In this document: in pieces, positions 11,674-23,712 of the stretch
How positions within the stretch are numbered: position 1 is the stretch's first letter
Layout of the letters: the number at the start of each line of letters is the position of its first letter
Origin: Malus domestica
Lineage: Eukaryota; Streptophyta; Magnoliopsida; Rosales; Rosaceae
Direction: 5' to 3'
NCBI RefSeq assembly: GCF_042453785.1
Contig: NC_091670.1
Location: forward strand, 3,867,501-3,931,500
DNA: 64,000 bases
Notes under the pieces: generated by a model
The model's database searches: none
The model's input: only the letters and a program-made list of their open reading frames with translations
Told to the model about the DNA's origin: nothing
Made by a program: the position numbers and the translations under genes

Positions 11674-13523
11674 AGAAGTAGGCTTGAGTGCATATTACAC
11701 GTGTCATGCGAGTGTAGGATGCCTCGAATGAGTTGAATCTTGAGGAGGAAGTCAGGGAAATGTTAAGGATACCATTTATTTTAAATAAATAATAATATGA
11801 AGACTAAATTTACAAACTAAATAATGTGTCACCAATAAGAATAATCACGTTTATCAAACGTTTAAGTAATAAATCAATCATTAATTTTCATATCCTTTAG
11901 TTTTCAAAACTTTGTCTACACATTTAGTCTTTTTAACATTACTCATTTTAAATTACACGATATGACTTTTGATTATATTATTATTTAAGTGTTGTTTAAC
12001 GTGCTTATTTTCTATTAATGGCACGTCGCGTGGTTTACAAATTTTCTTTAAAAAATTAGTCTGCCTAGTATTATTCTTGAAATAAATCGTTTTAACTTTT
12101 ACAATCTTCATGAATAAGTCAAGAAAACAAAATAAGAGTTTCAAATTACTTTTTTTTTTCCTTACAAACGATAATATTAGTGAATTAAATAGTAGTTGTT
12201 AGGAGAAGGAAAATCAGTAAGGATCGAATCAGCAACAAGATGTATAGGTATAATTGTTTTCTACCACCTCATGTATAGGTATAATTGTTTTCTACCACCT
12301 CAGTAAACGCCATTTGCAGAGTTTGACTTTCATAAGTTTTTACAATTACTCTAGGTTTGAGTAAGAAACTTATATTTTATGGAAATTATTATTTTTGGAA
12401 CATGTAAAATTTGTTGCCGGAATTTGGTGGTGAGATGGTTGACACCTGGCAACAATGGTGGTAGCAGAGGTGGTGGGTGAAATGGTGGTAGTAGATGCAA
12501 CCAAAGTCTCTAGAGGTGCTGATGACCATGGCAAGGGGTGTGGTGATGGTTGTGCTTGTAGACGACATTGTGTTTAGAGGTGGAAGTGGACGGTGGTGGT
12601 GATGAGCATGGCAAGATTGTGGCAACGGCCATGGAAAGATGGTGGTAGTGGCATCACAATGTTAGGTTAGTAAGGGTGGTGACAGTGGTGACGACAATGG
12701 CAAGATGGTGGTAGTATATGGTGGACATAATGGTAGGGGTGCTGAAGAATTTTTAGCTGAATAAAGTAAAAAAGTCTCACACGATTGCATAACAAACCAC
12801 AACTTAAATCAAATTGTCTTAACTCCTATTTCATCACGATTTTTTATGATAAAACTTTACATTTATTGAATTCACAAGTAATGAATTAAGTTTGGGACTT
12901 TGTCAGTGTGATTAGTGACGGACCACTAATCCATCTCTGATCTTTCTCAAATCTTAATACATCTTCCTCCTCTGTGATCTCGAATCATCCATCCCCTTTT
13001 TGCCTCAAACTCCCAAAAGACCCTCTGAATGCTTGACGTATTCACCGGCATCAGCGTAGATCTCATTCTCTCCGCATATAATTTTGTCTCCTAAATTTTG
13101 GAGTCAGCCATCAAGATTGGCAAGGCTATCTTATGCTAGTAAGCTATACTACGGGAAGGCGAATAATTAAATCTGGGACACAGTGAGTTGAATATGAAAA
13201 TGTAATATGTCCACCGCTTATAATCTGAGTTTACGTTTAGTTTGTTAAAACTCAACCTAGTCTAAATATATACGTTTGGAGAATTTAACTCTAGAACAGA
13301 TGTATGATCACCAGAAAATCATCCATTTTTCCATGCATTATTTTTCCTACACAGTTTCAAACTTGAATTTCTGGTTTTCTGAATAAGTTAGAAAGAAAAA
13401 AATTGATTGATTACGAACAAGAAATCTATTCACCCTTTCAATTAACCCTAAACCCTAAACGTCGAAGAAAAATAATATGAAAAAAAAAAAAAAGAATCAA
13501 GTAAGTAATCTAAAAGGAATTGA
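11674..13523. other. Intergenic DNA with low-complexity and a short tandem duplication
   Basis: No gene is supported. A perfect 31-bp tandem duplication lies at 12,240-12,270 and 12,271-12,301. From 12,420 to 12,745 a purine-rich GGTGGT/GATGGTGG low-complexity tract produces spurious His/Thr-rich open frames on the minus strand, rejected as coding. The rest is AT-rich. Confidence 0.7.
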
Positions 13524-14210
13524 CTAATAAGCGTGACTTGACAAAGTGGAATTTCTCTTCATCTGTACATCACCACCAACCAATCTCCCCTTTCTTATTC
13601 CATGCACAAACTCAACATGCAATGCCTCTAAATACCTATAATCAAGAACTGAAAATCTGCCAGAAAAAGGTGATCTAATAATGTCAGATGCAAGCACCAT
13701 CTTCATCTGCATGCTCAACCTCACACGCCCTGATCTGCACCTTTCTCTAATCGCCTCGTCATTTAGCGCTGGATTCGAAGAAGGACCATCCGGACATGAT
13801 GAATTCTTAAATATCAGGTTCACTGTCCGCTGCTTATGGCTCTGAATTCGTATTGGCACTTTGGGCTGCGACGCGCATGAAAATGCTTTGTCTTTGTAAT
13901 AAAGGACGCTCTCGAGGCTGTTGATGAGTATTTTGATGTTGTCCGCGTGGTAGTTCTTTATCGTTATGGTTGATTCCCATTCGCTGGCGTTCAATGGCTG
14001 TCTGGATTTGAGATGGAAGTTTGATGTCGTCAAAGAATGCAAGAGCACTTTAAGGGATCTGGGTTTCGGAGAATAGGTTTCCGACATGTACACAAGACCG
14101 GCAAACAAGTAGAGAAGAAACCCTAGAACAGCAAGCAACGAAAGAAAAACTTTTGTTATGGTTACTTGGGGTACTTGATGATGAGTATAATTGGTTTCTG
14201 GAGCAACCAT
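13524..14210 (-). CDS. NDR1/HIN1-like (LEA-2 type) membrane protein
   Basis: A single-exon 228-aa protein. A short N-terminal cytosolic part is followed by one hydrophobic membrane segment (about residues 19-41, VFLSLLAVLGFLLYLFAGLV). A C-terminal region of about 180 residues with alternating beta-strand-like pattern follows, with the LEA-2 style 'ITIKNYHADNIKI' stretch (about 80-92). Family members are plasma-membrane or ER anchored proteins linked to defence and cell-wall/membrane contact. Two Cys (about 126 and 149) could form a disulphide. The start is the only in-frame Met before the membrane segment that leaves a normal short N-terminus. The gene stands alone. Assignment to the NHL superfamily is likely; assignment to a particular NHL gene is not possible from sequence by eye. 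Confidence 0.75.
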   Translation of the reverse strand: MVAPETNYTHHQVPQVTITKVFLSLLAVLGFLLYLFAGLVYMSETYSPKPRSLKVLLHSLTTSNFHLKSRQPLNASEWESTITIKNYHADNIKILINSLESVLYYKDKAFSCASQPKVPIRIQSHKQRTVNLIFKNSSCPDGPSSNPALNDEAIRERCRSGRVRLSMQMKMVLASDIIRSPFSGRFSVLDYRYLEALHVEFVHGIRKGRLVGGDVQMKRNSTLSSHAY

Positions 14211-14249
14211 TTCTGCATGCGGGTAGCAACGAAAGAACTCTGATCAAAG

Positions 14250-15380
14250 TTCGACTCTCGCTCTCCCCTCGGCCCTGGAGGAGAAAGAATTGATATAGGA
14301 CGTCGAATACCTGTTTGCGGTATGAAAAAACTTTTGTACGAGAAAACTAACCTATGTGAGACTCAACCATTTGGTTCAGCAACTGAAGTTGTTTGAAGTC
14401 AAACTAAAAGTTAATTAATTAAACAAAATTATGTACAAAATTAAACCGATTGGCGGCAACTTTTTTTGCATTGCTGTAATTATTATGGTTAATTTTTCTG
14501 GTTATATGACTATTTCATATTCACAAAGCATAAACCGACCTTGATATGCAAGCAACACTTTATTTGTGATCAGTTGAGGACCGTGACAATGCAACCAACA
14601 CTAGTTAATGAAGAACATATGAAACAAAACACCAAATTTCCTTTAAATAGTAACACATTAATTTACGTTTGCAATTCAACCAACCCAACAGTTACTTTAA
14701 GATTAAACGTACGTTTTCAAGTGGTGGGTTGTCGTGGTCAAAAAGGTAATTCACAATATTCACACTATCCGATTCACATTTAATAACACAAAAAGTAAAA
14801 AAATCATATGACACAAATAACGCTGTAAATCTAGTAGTGCATTCTTAGCCTTTGTGAGTTCAATATCTTATTATGATTGACTGATTATGTAATTCAGCCT
14901 AAATACTCCATCTCAAATCCCCAACCAACCGTGTGACAAGCAATGTGTATAACCAAACATTGAAAGAGATAAAATCATTAATTGACAAAAATGTTCATAT
15001 CCAATTTATATATTCAATATCTTAAATAAAAATAAAATACATTAACTTAATTTCTTAATGAGTCACTAACGAGTCCATTTGTTATCAACATGACCCCTTA
15101 AGGCTCGACTTATATATTGATTTTTTTTCACGTGTTTGTATCATGTTATCGAGTAGTGCACGATTTTGCTAAGTCTAATTCTAATAGTCGCACTTAAATA
15201 TCTCAGATTCTCAACGTGACAATAACTATACATGGTATAGTAATGTAAATTTTATGATTTCATACCAATTACCACAAATGTACGGGAGTTCATAAGAAAA
15301 AGAGTGTAAAAGGTCAAAAAAAAAAAGTGCGGGAATCACTCGGTTACCGCATTGGATCAGCGCTTCAACAATTTGATAAT
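14250..15380. other. Intergenic region, no gene seen
   Basis: AT-rich DNA between two divergently oriented genes (NHL-like on the minus strand, L6 on the plus strand). Open frames here are short and look random. It must contain the promoter of the NHL-like gene (about 14,250-14,700), but I see no distinctive motif. Confidence 0.6.
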
Positions 15381-15381
15381 T

Positions 15382-15445
15382 AGCCCAATGAAGTATGCTG
15401 AAAATATTGGGCTTTAGGTCCGATCCAGAGAACAAACATTGGGCT
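15382..15445 (+). promoter_or_regulatory. Three site II (TGGGCY) elements upstream of the L6 gene
   Basis: AGCCCA at 15,382-15,387 (TGGGCT on the minus strand) and TGGGCT at 15,408-15,413 and 15,440-15,445 lie just before the presumed leader exon. Clustered TGGGCY elements are a known mark of plant ribosomal-protein and mitochondrial-biogenesis promoters, bound by TCP factors. This fits the gene downstream. Confidence 0.65.
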
Positions 15446-15648
15446 TTGAATCAACAATGCAGTCCAATTTATTTCACATCCCCAACCAAGTTTCGATTTT
15501 ACACTCAAAGCGTCTCCTCCTCCTCTGAACCCATTAAAACTTCCGCCTTCCGCCTTACGCCTTCCGCCGACTGCCGCACTCTAAGGGGCTCTGCAGCTAA
15601 TAGGGTATGCCTAAGACCTCTTACTGGTTGCAATAATCTCCAGTTGTT

Positions 15649-15650
<2 letters not shown>

Positions 15651-15684
<34 letters not shown>
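15651..15684. repeat. (CT)17 microsatellite in the 5' leader intron
   Basis: Seventeen CT units in a row. The tract lies about 45 bp inside the leader intron of the L6 gene, after the likely donor 'gggtatgcc' near 15,603. Confidence 0.95.
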
Positions 15685-15686
<2 letters not shown>

Positions 15687-15963
15687 ATATATAAACACAT
15701 TTATACATACATAAAGAAACAAACATGCATATACTCATTTGCTGGATTTTTAGTGCTCGGTGAGATTGAGGAAATTTTGGGTCCATCAAAATTTTGAATT
15801 TTTATAATATTTTCTGGGTTTTTTATTTTGTTTTCCAGTTTTTTGTATTGGAACGTGGATGTTGCTTGCATGTGGTTTGAAATGTGAATTTAATTAGCTC
15901 AATTTGATAACAGTAAGACGAAATGATTACTGGGTTTGGGTGTTTTCAGGAGCATCTATTCAA

Positions 15964-16272
15964 ATGGAAGCCAAATTTTTTCGATTTCTTAAGATTGTGG
16001 GTGTGGGTTACAAGGCCCGAGCGGAAGCCGAAGGACGCATGTTGTATCTGAAATTGGGTTACAGTCATGAGGTTGAATTGACCGTTCCTCCTGCTGTTCG
16101 GGTTTTCTGCTTCAAGAACAATGTAGTTTGCTGCACCGGAATTGATAAAGATAGGGTGCACCAGTTTGCTGCCGCTGTTCGTAGTTGTAAGCCACCCGAG
16201 GTCTACAAGGGAAAGGGTATAATGTATGTCGACGAAGTTATTAAGAAGAAGCAAGGAAAGAAGTCTAAGTGA
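15964..16272 (+). CDS. Mitochondrial large-subunit ribosomal protein L6 (uL6m), nuclear gene
   Basis: A 102-aa protein starting MEAKFFRFLKIVGVGYKARA, the compact form of plant mitochondrial L6 (uL6 family) and close to my memory of the Arabidopsis At2g18400 product. The uL6 core is visible: GVGYKARAEAEGRMLYLKLGYSH (about 12-34), then FCFKNNVVCCTGIDKDRV, then RSCKPPEVYKGKGIMYVDE and a basic tail ending KKQGKKSK. uL6 binds 23S-like rRNA near the sarcin-ricin loop. The leader is split: a non-coding exon around 15,460-15,602 and an intron ending 'gtgttttcag' at 15,949, so the coding exon is single. An in-frame ATG at 15,904 lies in the intron and is not the start. Site II elements upstream suit a mitochondrial-ribosome gene. 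No cleavable presequence is evident, which is normal for this short protein. Confidence 0.9.
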   Translation: MEAKFFRFLKIVGVGYKARAEAEGRMLYLKLGYSHEVELTVPPAVRVFCFKNNVVCCTGIDKDRVHQFAAAVRSCKPPEVYKGKGIMYVDEVIKKKQGKKSK

Positions 16273-17400
16273 TTGGATATCTCAAACCTTATGCTGGAAA
16301 TTGGTAATCTTCTCCATTTGCTTTCTGGTTGTAATCAAAAGATTCTAGTGGCTTGGGATTCTCTTTCAAACTATCCTCATTTAGGTTTCTTTGTCTGTAC
16401 TTTTGCGGCTTTCCTGACTTTGCACTTTGGATGTCCGGTTTCACCTACCTGCTAAACCACAGCGGAGATGAATTAAACCTCACGGCACACTAAATTTAGA
16501 TGTTTCTGATGATTTATTCTTGGACAGGACTAGCCTATGAGATCATAGAATCATGCCTTCAAAATCGCATGTCAATGCTTTAGTTGTCACTGAACTGATA
16601 AGAAATGAGGTAGGTGAAGGTCTAATTGTATACTGTGAGAAAGGAATAATTGTTGTACTGTGGTAATGTACACATTCTGAACATGTTGAAAACTTTGAAG
16701 TTACAATTTGCCTTATAAATTTGTTTCATCATTCGTGGAACAGTTACTTTTTGACTCATTATGAGTTTGCCATGTAAAAGGACACAACACGCGTCCTCAT
16801 TTTGATCGGAACTTTGCTTGAAACTCCAGAGGTTCCATTTAGTTAGCATCAATACTTCGATAATTGTCCAGTACACTTTTGGGATTACTTGGAACTGAAC
16901 TCTAGGTAAAGATAGATTCGATAATATTGAAATATTTGGCAGTGGCCATTTCTGGTTTTGCTATGTTTGCTTGCAATTTTATATTCTCATTTGTTAGGCA
17001 TTGGGTGATTTGCTTCCGAGATTGAAAGTGATGACTTATTTGGTTCTGGAAATGATTTAAGTGGCTGATTAAATTTTGCGGTGTATATGGAAGATGCTGT
17101 GTATGTTTGTACTCGTTCGAGCTGGGATTTGCATTTGAGGATTTATATTGTGCTTATCTTTGCAGCTGTTTTCAGTGATCTAAAAGAAGTGTTATGATTC
17201 TTGCTTTAATGTTTGTTTGATGGTCTCACATATATTGCATGTTCCATTTTCTTATCAAACGTAGTAGTAGAATGTTTTTACATTGAACTGGCTACCGATG
17301 CTAGGCTCCGGTTGATACCTGCACCTGTTTCAAAAGCTAATGCACTCCAAATTTTAATTGTTTGATGCTTTGTGATTATTTTTGAACATGGTGTTTCTAG
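16273..17400. other. 3' flank of the L6 gene, no other gene seen
   Basis: Contains the 3' UTR of the L6 gene (polyadenylation site not determined) and then AT/T-rich DNA without a coding signal. Short open frames look random. Confidence 0.5.
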
Positions 17401-17409
17401 GATTGAGGG

Positions 17410-17690
17410 AAAATATTTTTTTAGAATCGTGTTGAGGCCCAATGAGATAAGGCTTGGTTGTTGTCGTTGTTGTTGTATGCCGAGGCCTATATAAGATGGA
17501 GGGGAATACCTAAAGAAGGCTAAGCAAAAATGTAAGAATACAAACCCTTATCTCTCTTATCCCTAGATTATTCTCTACCTCTTATATATTGTCAAAGACA
17601 TCAGAGCAGCTAGGCCGGTGCCACACATATACCCTTTGATTCTTGTTTTCTTCTTGTATTTAGGTGAAAGAACCTCCAAACCTTAGACAC
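17410..17690 (+). mobile_element. Possible LTR fragment (fossil)
   Basis: A block with 'gccgaggcctatataagatg' (TATA-box context), then a pyrimidine-rich leader and 'ttgtcaaagacatcagagc' resembles the promoter/R region of an LTR. No termini, partner or coding part can be seen. Only a weak call from composition and motif order. Confidence 0.3.
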
Positions 17691-17741
17691 CTAAGAAACG
17701 AGGTGGAAACCCTACAACCTCCTGGTTTTCTTACTCAAAAC

Positions 17742-18440
17742 TAGGGCTGCAACTTGGGTTGGGCCAATCTGAATCTGTCCATACCCAAGCCGATTTCAAA
17801 CCAATCGGGCAGGTTAGAATGAATGGGACAGGTTAAAAGGAAGTAAACACCCGCACAAACTCAACACGACTTCAACCAAATTATTTATTGGGTTGGGTCC
17901 AGTTGATGGTTTTCCCACCCATGTGGACCCAAACCTAACTCCATTTGTTGCCTGAATTGCTTATGCACATGTTACCCATCCATTTCTATTATATAAGCTA
18001 GTTACAAAGTTTCGAAGGGCTATACGTGATGTTTGTTGTTTGGTTTTCATTTGAACACTAAATGATAGTGTTTCTTTTACGTTTCTTTTGGTTAAAACTT
18101 TGGTATTCTTGTAATTTAGTTTCAAATTTGCATGTTTAGAAATTTGTCTCACGCTATTTGGTTTATCTTTTGTATGGTTGATAATGTGTAAAATTGAATT
18201 TTAAATGGTTTTTTTGGTTCAAAATTTGAGATCAGTTTATCTTATAAAATAATGTGTTATAAGATTGAACTTGATAAAGTTACACAAAATTGAACCTAAC
18301 TTGAGTAAGGTCGGATCCAATTTAAACTCAAACCTGAATAAACCTGCATGAACCTTAACTCAACCCAAACTCGAATTAGGAATTTTGTTAGGAATGGGTT
18401 GACCATCTAACTCGTTCAACCAATTGCACTCTTACTTTAA
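17742..18440. mobile_element. hAT-like non-autonomous element, degenerate
   Basis: About 700 bp starting 'agggctgcaacttgggttgg' and ending with the approximate inverse (reverse complement 'aagagtgcaattggttgaac'). The interior holds repeated 'gggttggg' and 'caacccaa' type words. AGGGCTGCAA-type termini are known from plant hAT MITEs. I could not confirm an 8-bp target duplication. No open frame of interest. Confidence 0.4.
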
Positions 18441-19290
18441 ACCATATCATCCACCATGTACCACTACTTGTTATCTTACCAGTTTTTTGTGTTAACAGGT
18501 TGAAAAGTTTATTTTTGTCTTTTGGTACTTTACCTATCTCTAAACTAACAGTTTCTTAATTCCCACTAATGTGAAATGAGGAATTTCGATGAGCGTGCAA
18601 ACAACATATCTAAGCGCTTTGAGAAGTGGACAAAGATTCTCTTTCCTTTTTTTTTTCCTCTTTTTCCCTGTCATCCTTTTTGAACGCTCAAGATTTCATT
18701 TTTGTAAAGAGAGAGAAGAAAAAAAAAGTAGAGGAAAAGTGATGAAAAAAAAACTATGAGAGGTGGGGAGGGAAACGAAAACAAGAGGGGAGAGAACCCC
18801 CATCCTTGGAAAGCTGCCAACTTTGTGTTTGTCCCTACCGTCAAGTCTGTTAATTTTTTTTATCAAATTGGAAATTATTTTCTCCCTTTCTCATAGCGCA
18901 AATAATAAAAATAAAATGTGATGCATTAAGATGTGGTGTGAAGAAATTGACACACTCTAAAATGATTAAGAAACAAATTGAGAGTTGAATAGCCACTTGA
19001 TATTACAATTTGGTATTATTTTTCTTCAGTTGTTAGAAAGAGATCATTAGTTCGAATCTTATGAACGCGTAAATGTATGATTGTATTAAAAAATAAAAAA
19101 TTGAGAGTTGAGTAAGAAAATCGAAAGAAGATGCAAGTTGAGAGAGCATAGCATCTAGGTCTGGGCTGCATTTGGGCAGACGATTTTAAAGCCCATCTAT
19201 ATCTGGGTCAGGCCAGAATGTCGATAAAAACCCCGTTTCATTTACGTCAAAAAATAAAATAATAAAAAGAAACATTTTTGTCAGAGAATT
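18441..19290. other. Intergenic region upstream of the NAC gene
   Basis: AT-rich DNA with poly-T and purine-rich stretches and no gene. The NAC promoter is expected at its right end. The run 'aaacccctaaaccccataaa' near 19,291 resembles, but does not match, the telo-box AAACCCTAA. Confidence 0.5.
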
Positions 19291-20089
19291 CAAACCCCTA
19301 AACCCCATAAACCCCGATCATGGAGAACAAGTACCCCTGAACTCGCCCGAAGCAGCTCTCTCCTCCAGTTTGCGCTTCCACTCCTGCCCTCCCATTCCCG
19401 CCATCGACGCCGCTCCCCCCATTCCTTCCGCCGTCGCCAATTCCCCCATCGTAAGGTACGTTTCTCTCTCTTCGTTCACTGTTTACGTCGACCTCAGCAT
19501 TTTCCTTTTCTTTTTAGGTTTTGATCATTTTGTTTTCGTTCTCTCGCCAAGCCCTGATGATTTCACCGTTAGGTTTTTCTCATCACGCTCTCTTTCTCTC
19601 TATGCTATGAAATGTCTTTCCTTTTTCTTAATTTAGGGTTTTTCTATCTGCAGTGTCCCGTACTGAGTATTTGGTAAATTCCGGATGTGAATGTGGAAAG
19701 ATGATGAAAGTGGATTAAAGGACGTTGATTTTGCGGGCTAGGGTTCTGTTGGGTTTTAATTACCCTTGTCCGGATTTCGTGATCGTTTTTACTATTTGGG
19801 TTTAATTGTTTAAGATGATTCTGATGGTTTTATGATCTAGGTTTGATTTTTCCTTCTTTTTTTATTATTTAATTTTTTGTTGACAATTGTCGTGTCTAGT
19901 TTTTGTATAGGGTTCGTTATCTTAAATGTGAAATGTGTTGCTTTCATCGGTTCAATTTTAATGAGTTCATAGCCCGAATTATGTTTTCCAGATATCAAGT
20001 TCTGTTATGTTTTTTTTCCTCTAGTTTTCTGCTGCTTTTTCTGAGTGTGTGTGTGTGTCTAATAATGTTGGATAACAGGGGTGCATCCA

Positions 20090-20233
20090 ATGTCTTTTGA
20101 TCAACTACTACAAACAACCATCAATTATTCGATTGTTTTGTTTTATGCACCAAGGTATGCTCTCGTGTTTGCGGAAGATCTTGTTCCATCATTGGACTTG
20201 AGGGAGGGGCGCTGTTTTCTTCGCATTTTGTGA
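20090..20233 (+). CDS. Upstream ORF of 47 codons in the NAC mRNA leader
   Basis: The second leader exon begins at 20,079, after the acceptor 'ggataacag', and contains ATG at 20,090 and a frame closing at 20,233. The stop is 65 nt before the NAC start codon. The peptide starts MSFDQLLQTT and ends VPSLDLREGRCFLRIL. Established background, from memory: Arabidopsis ANAC082 mRNA carries a conserved-peptide uORF reported to repress translation of the main ORF. This frame sits in the matching place in an ANAC082-type gene, and its C-terminal end, where stalling peptides act, looks structured rather than random. Whether the peptide itself is conserved was not checked. A second, 6-codon uORF is at 19,320-19,340. 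Confidence 0.6.
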   Translation: MSFDQLLQTTINYSIVLFYAPRYALVFAEDLVPSLDLREGRCFLRIL

Positions 20234-20298
20234 TGAACTTCCACATTGGGAATTAAGGCTATTGTCAGATAGTTGAGAGTGTACATTTGTATTTTCTG

Positions 20299-22364
20299 AT
20301 GGGGAAAGGGAAATCATCGTTGCCTCCTGGTTTTCGGTTTTGTCCAACTGATGTAGAGCTTGTACAATATTATTTGAAGAGGAAAGTAATGGGGAAAAGA
20401 CTCCCTTATAACTTTGTTGCAGAGGTCGACATTCATAAGTATGCTCCTTGGGATCTTCCAGGTAATATGTCATTTTAACTTATCTTCTTTCTTGCCTTTC
20501 CTTGGGTTTCCTGCTTTGTGTTATGTAGTTTCTGACTGTTGTGCTTTTATTTTTCAGAAAAATCTAGCTGGCAAAGTGGAGATTTAAAATGGTACTTCTT
20601 TTGTCCTACAGAAAGGAAGTATCCAACTGGGGCTAGAGCGAAACGTACAACTGAACGTGGGTACTGGAAGGCCACGGGAAATGACAGATCTGTTCTTTAC
20701 AATGGTGAAGTTGCAGGAAAGATAAAAACATTGATTTTTCATACAGGTCGAGCTCCAAAAGGAGAGCGAACAGACTGGGTTATGCATGAGTATAGGCTTG
20801 AATCTAAGGACCTAGCTAATCGTGGCGTGCCTCAGGTAAATGATACTTTTCCTCTCATAATTTTGTATTCTTCCTTGTTTTCTGTTAAATTAGTTTGGCA
20901 CTCTGCAATGAGTTTGTAATATACTTTCCTTTTGTAAAGATTAGTTATTCTTGAATGTTTCAACCGATTAGAATTATTTTCTTGCTTCTGAATTGGTCTG
21001 TTAGTTTGTACAATTTGTTATACTGCTTTGGATGGCTAGTCGGTGTTGATTACTTTTTCTATCATTTTCATGTTACAGGAATCGTATGTGCTCTGTACCA
21101 TTTTTCAAAAAGAAGGGCCAGGGCCAAAAAATGGTGCACAATATGGTGCGCCCCTTATGGAGGAAGACTGGAGTGATGATGAGGCTGAAAATTGTTCAGA
21201 AGCAGTCGCACATGCAAATATGCCTGAACCAAACCTTGTGCTGCCGAGTAACTACAATAGCACGTATTCCCATGAAAGTATACACATACGTTCTTCATCT
21301 GAATCGTGCATATCAGATGTTGTACCACTTTCTTGCCATGTTCCCCAACTGGTTTCCAGTAATCATGCTACAGTTGAGGAGCCTCATACTTCCAATGATG
21401 ATGATATCCTGTCAATATTGGCTTGCTTCTCGGAAGAAAGCCCTTCCTTAATCAAAGAAAACGAAAAAAATGAGGTGCGTATTGCACCCATCTCTCCTCT
21501 CTAAACAGTTTATAACATTCATGATTTAGTTGTTAGTGGGACTGCCAATCATGATATGAATTTACATTTTTTGAGTGGTGGAATAGTCGCTACCATACAA
21601 TTGAGGCAGGTTCATGTTGACACACTTTATGCTCATGCTATAGCTTTCCAATGCATTTGTAGTTTTCTTTTTTGCCTTTGCCACTGATGTCAATGAGCTT
21701 GTCGAAAGATACAAATTAGCCTTTTTATGTGGAAGCTGGAACCATGAAGTCAGTGTTAATAATTATAGTACAGATGTTATTTTTGTTGAAGCTAGAGTTT
21801 AAAATTGGATGGCGGGACTGTCGGAGTTTATAAATAGGTGGCGTAACTTGCAAAGTTGATGGTTTTGAATTTCGTTTTTGAAAATTTCATTGTATACTGG
21901 AGCATCTTGAATATCTTATATGCAAGCATCTGTATCTGTTTATAGAACGAATTTGAATTCCGCAAGTACATTAGTACAAATAAATTATCTTGCAAGTGTT
22001 CTTTCAACTTCTGAAGTATGTTAATGTAAAACTTCTTCATGATTTGCAGGAGCTTGGTAATGTTGTTCCTATCGGAAATGCTAGTGCTACACCTCACGTC
22101 GTTAGTAATGATATTTACGTCACTTTAGGAGATTTGGGCAAGGTGGCTAGAGTAGGTGAAGATGGATGTAGTTTCTCCAGTTTGCCTAATTCTGTCTGTG
22201 CTACGGGTCAAATGCCGCGAGGTGACGATGGGCAATATTTGGAGCTGGATGATCTTGGCGAACTATTTAATTACCATGATTCTACGCACACTCGGCCTCC
22301 TTCTATGTTCGGTGAGCCTCAAACTTTGCTGGGAGAGATGCCTTTTCAGGGTGAGACCAGTTGA
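20299..22364 (+). CDS. NAC082-like: NAC-domain transcription factor, ANAC082/ANAC103 type
   Basis: Four coding exons (20,299-20,461; 20,558-20,835; 21,079-21,474; 22,050-22,364) with GT-AG junctions give a 383-aa protein. The NAC domain fills about residues 1-165: subdomain [21 protein letters not shown], then [64 protein letters not shown] and [20 protein letters not shown]. The motif EEDWSDDE after the domain is, as I recall, shared with ANAC082/ANAC103. The acidic, Ser-rich C-terminal half is the likely activation region. Arabidopsis ANAC082 acts in the nucleus in the ribosomal/nucleolar stress response. The leader has its own intron (19,456-20,078) and two uORFs, which suggests translational control. 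There is no C-terminal membrane anchor. Family is secure; orthology is inference. Confidence 0.88.
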
Positions 22365-22399
22365 ATGTGTTTGATAACGTGAACTTCTGAAATTGTTAC

Positions 22400-22640
22400 T
22401 GCCCTCCAGTCTTTCAGATCAAAACTTGTTAACCGGTTTCGCCAACTTGCAGAAGTTCACCTTATCAAACACAGCATTCGAGTTAATTCTGCAAATTCTT
22501 TTTCATTGTTAAAACACAACAGTTGTAAATCCTAATTCAGTAGTTTTGTGTTGGAACTTGGATTTGGATTGCGTCACCATTTTATATTAAAAAATTTACA
22601 TGATACAGAAGAACTAATTCACTTATGTTATAACACGTGC

Positions 22641-22679
<39 letters not shown>

Positions 22680-23705
22680 TTTTAACAAACGATATTATAT
22701 TTTTAGATATACACAAATTCTTACTCTCTCATTAACACGATTATGGTGTCTCACTTTATCTAATCTTGTCAACTAGGTTGAAGGAGCTATTAGTTTTGTT
22801 TGGGTGGCAAGGACTTTTTGGTCTTTAAAACTAGTTCTCACATTTGGCCATCTGAATCCACGAAAGTCACTCTAGCATGGGAAACAAAAAAACTATAACC
22901 TTGGCCAAAATTAAGTTGTCATTATAAACTCACAATTTCGTTATTGTATTCTTATATTTACTGTTGAAAATACCAAAGAGCCCATACCATATGAATAAAA
23001 CTAAACGTTTTTCTCAACTTAGTTGACAGAATGGGCAAAGTGAAACACTAAAGAAGAGCACGGGGACAAAGTGAGACATAATAGAGTATAGGGAATGAAG
23101 AAAGTTTTTGTTTAGAGCAAATGTGCTCCATCATGTATTTGAGTTTTATTTCCCGCCGTAGTTTAAAATTTTGTAAAGTAAATATCACTTGTATAAAAGA
23201 ACACATGGTTTGCGACAGATCAAAATCAAGAGTAAGATATGAAATAAGGTGAAGAAAAAAAGTTGGGATTGGAGCAACTAGAGCGATGGATACTAGTAAA
23301 AACAACTGGTTGTGCTTAATCTTATGGGAACAAAAATGTGCATTTCATTTTATTGGTCATAACAAATTGTATGCTCTATTAACAAAGAAAAATCAACCAT
23401 GATTGTATGCCAGTTTTGGGTTTTTGTCTTTGACTATTTGTTTGCAGACTTGCTGGAGCGTGTACGTGCCACTTTTTCTTATTTGCCTAAGATTTTGCTT
23501 TATAGATTTCTCCTGCCGAAGGTTTAATGACACCGCTTTATATTCGTTTTTTATACAATGATGATATATAAAAGTGAGACAATTAATAAATTGATTTCAA
23601 ATTCGTCATCCACGATTAGTGGCCACTTTGTATTCGTCAAAGTCTCAACTTTTCACAAATATTGTTGTAATTATGCTCCTAAAATAGCAATTTCATCTGC
23701 AATCA
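22400..23705. other. Intergenic region with (TA)n tract
   Basis: 3' flank of the NAC gene, then AT-rich DNA. A (TA)n microsatellite of about 15 units lies at 22,642-22,671, followed by a T run. No coding signal. Confidence 0.6.
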
Positions 23706-23712
23706 TATTTTG

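Noticed and set aside
12389-12625. His/Thr-rich 78-codon frame on the minus strand
   Set aside because: Produced by the GGTGGT/GATGGTGG low-complexity tract; no conservation signal, splice context or domain.
15904-15963. Earlier ATG for the L6 protein
   Set aside because: It lies upstream of the leader-intron acceptor 'gtgttttcag' and would be removed by splicing; the family starts at MEAKFFRF.
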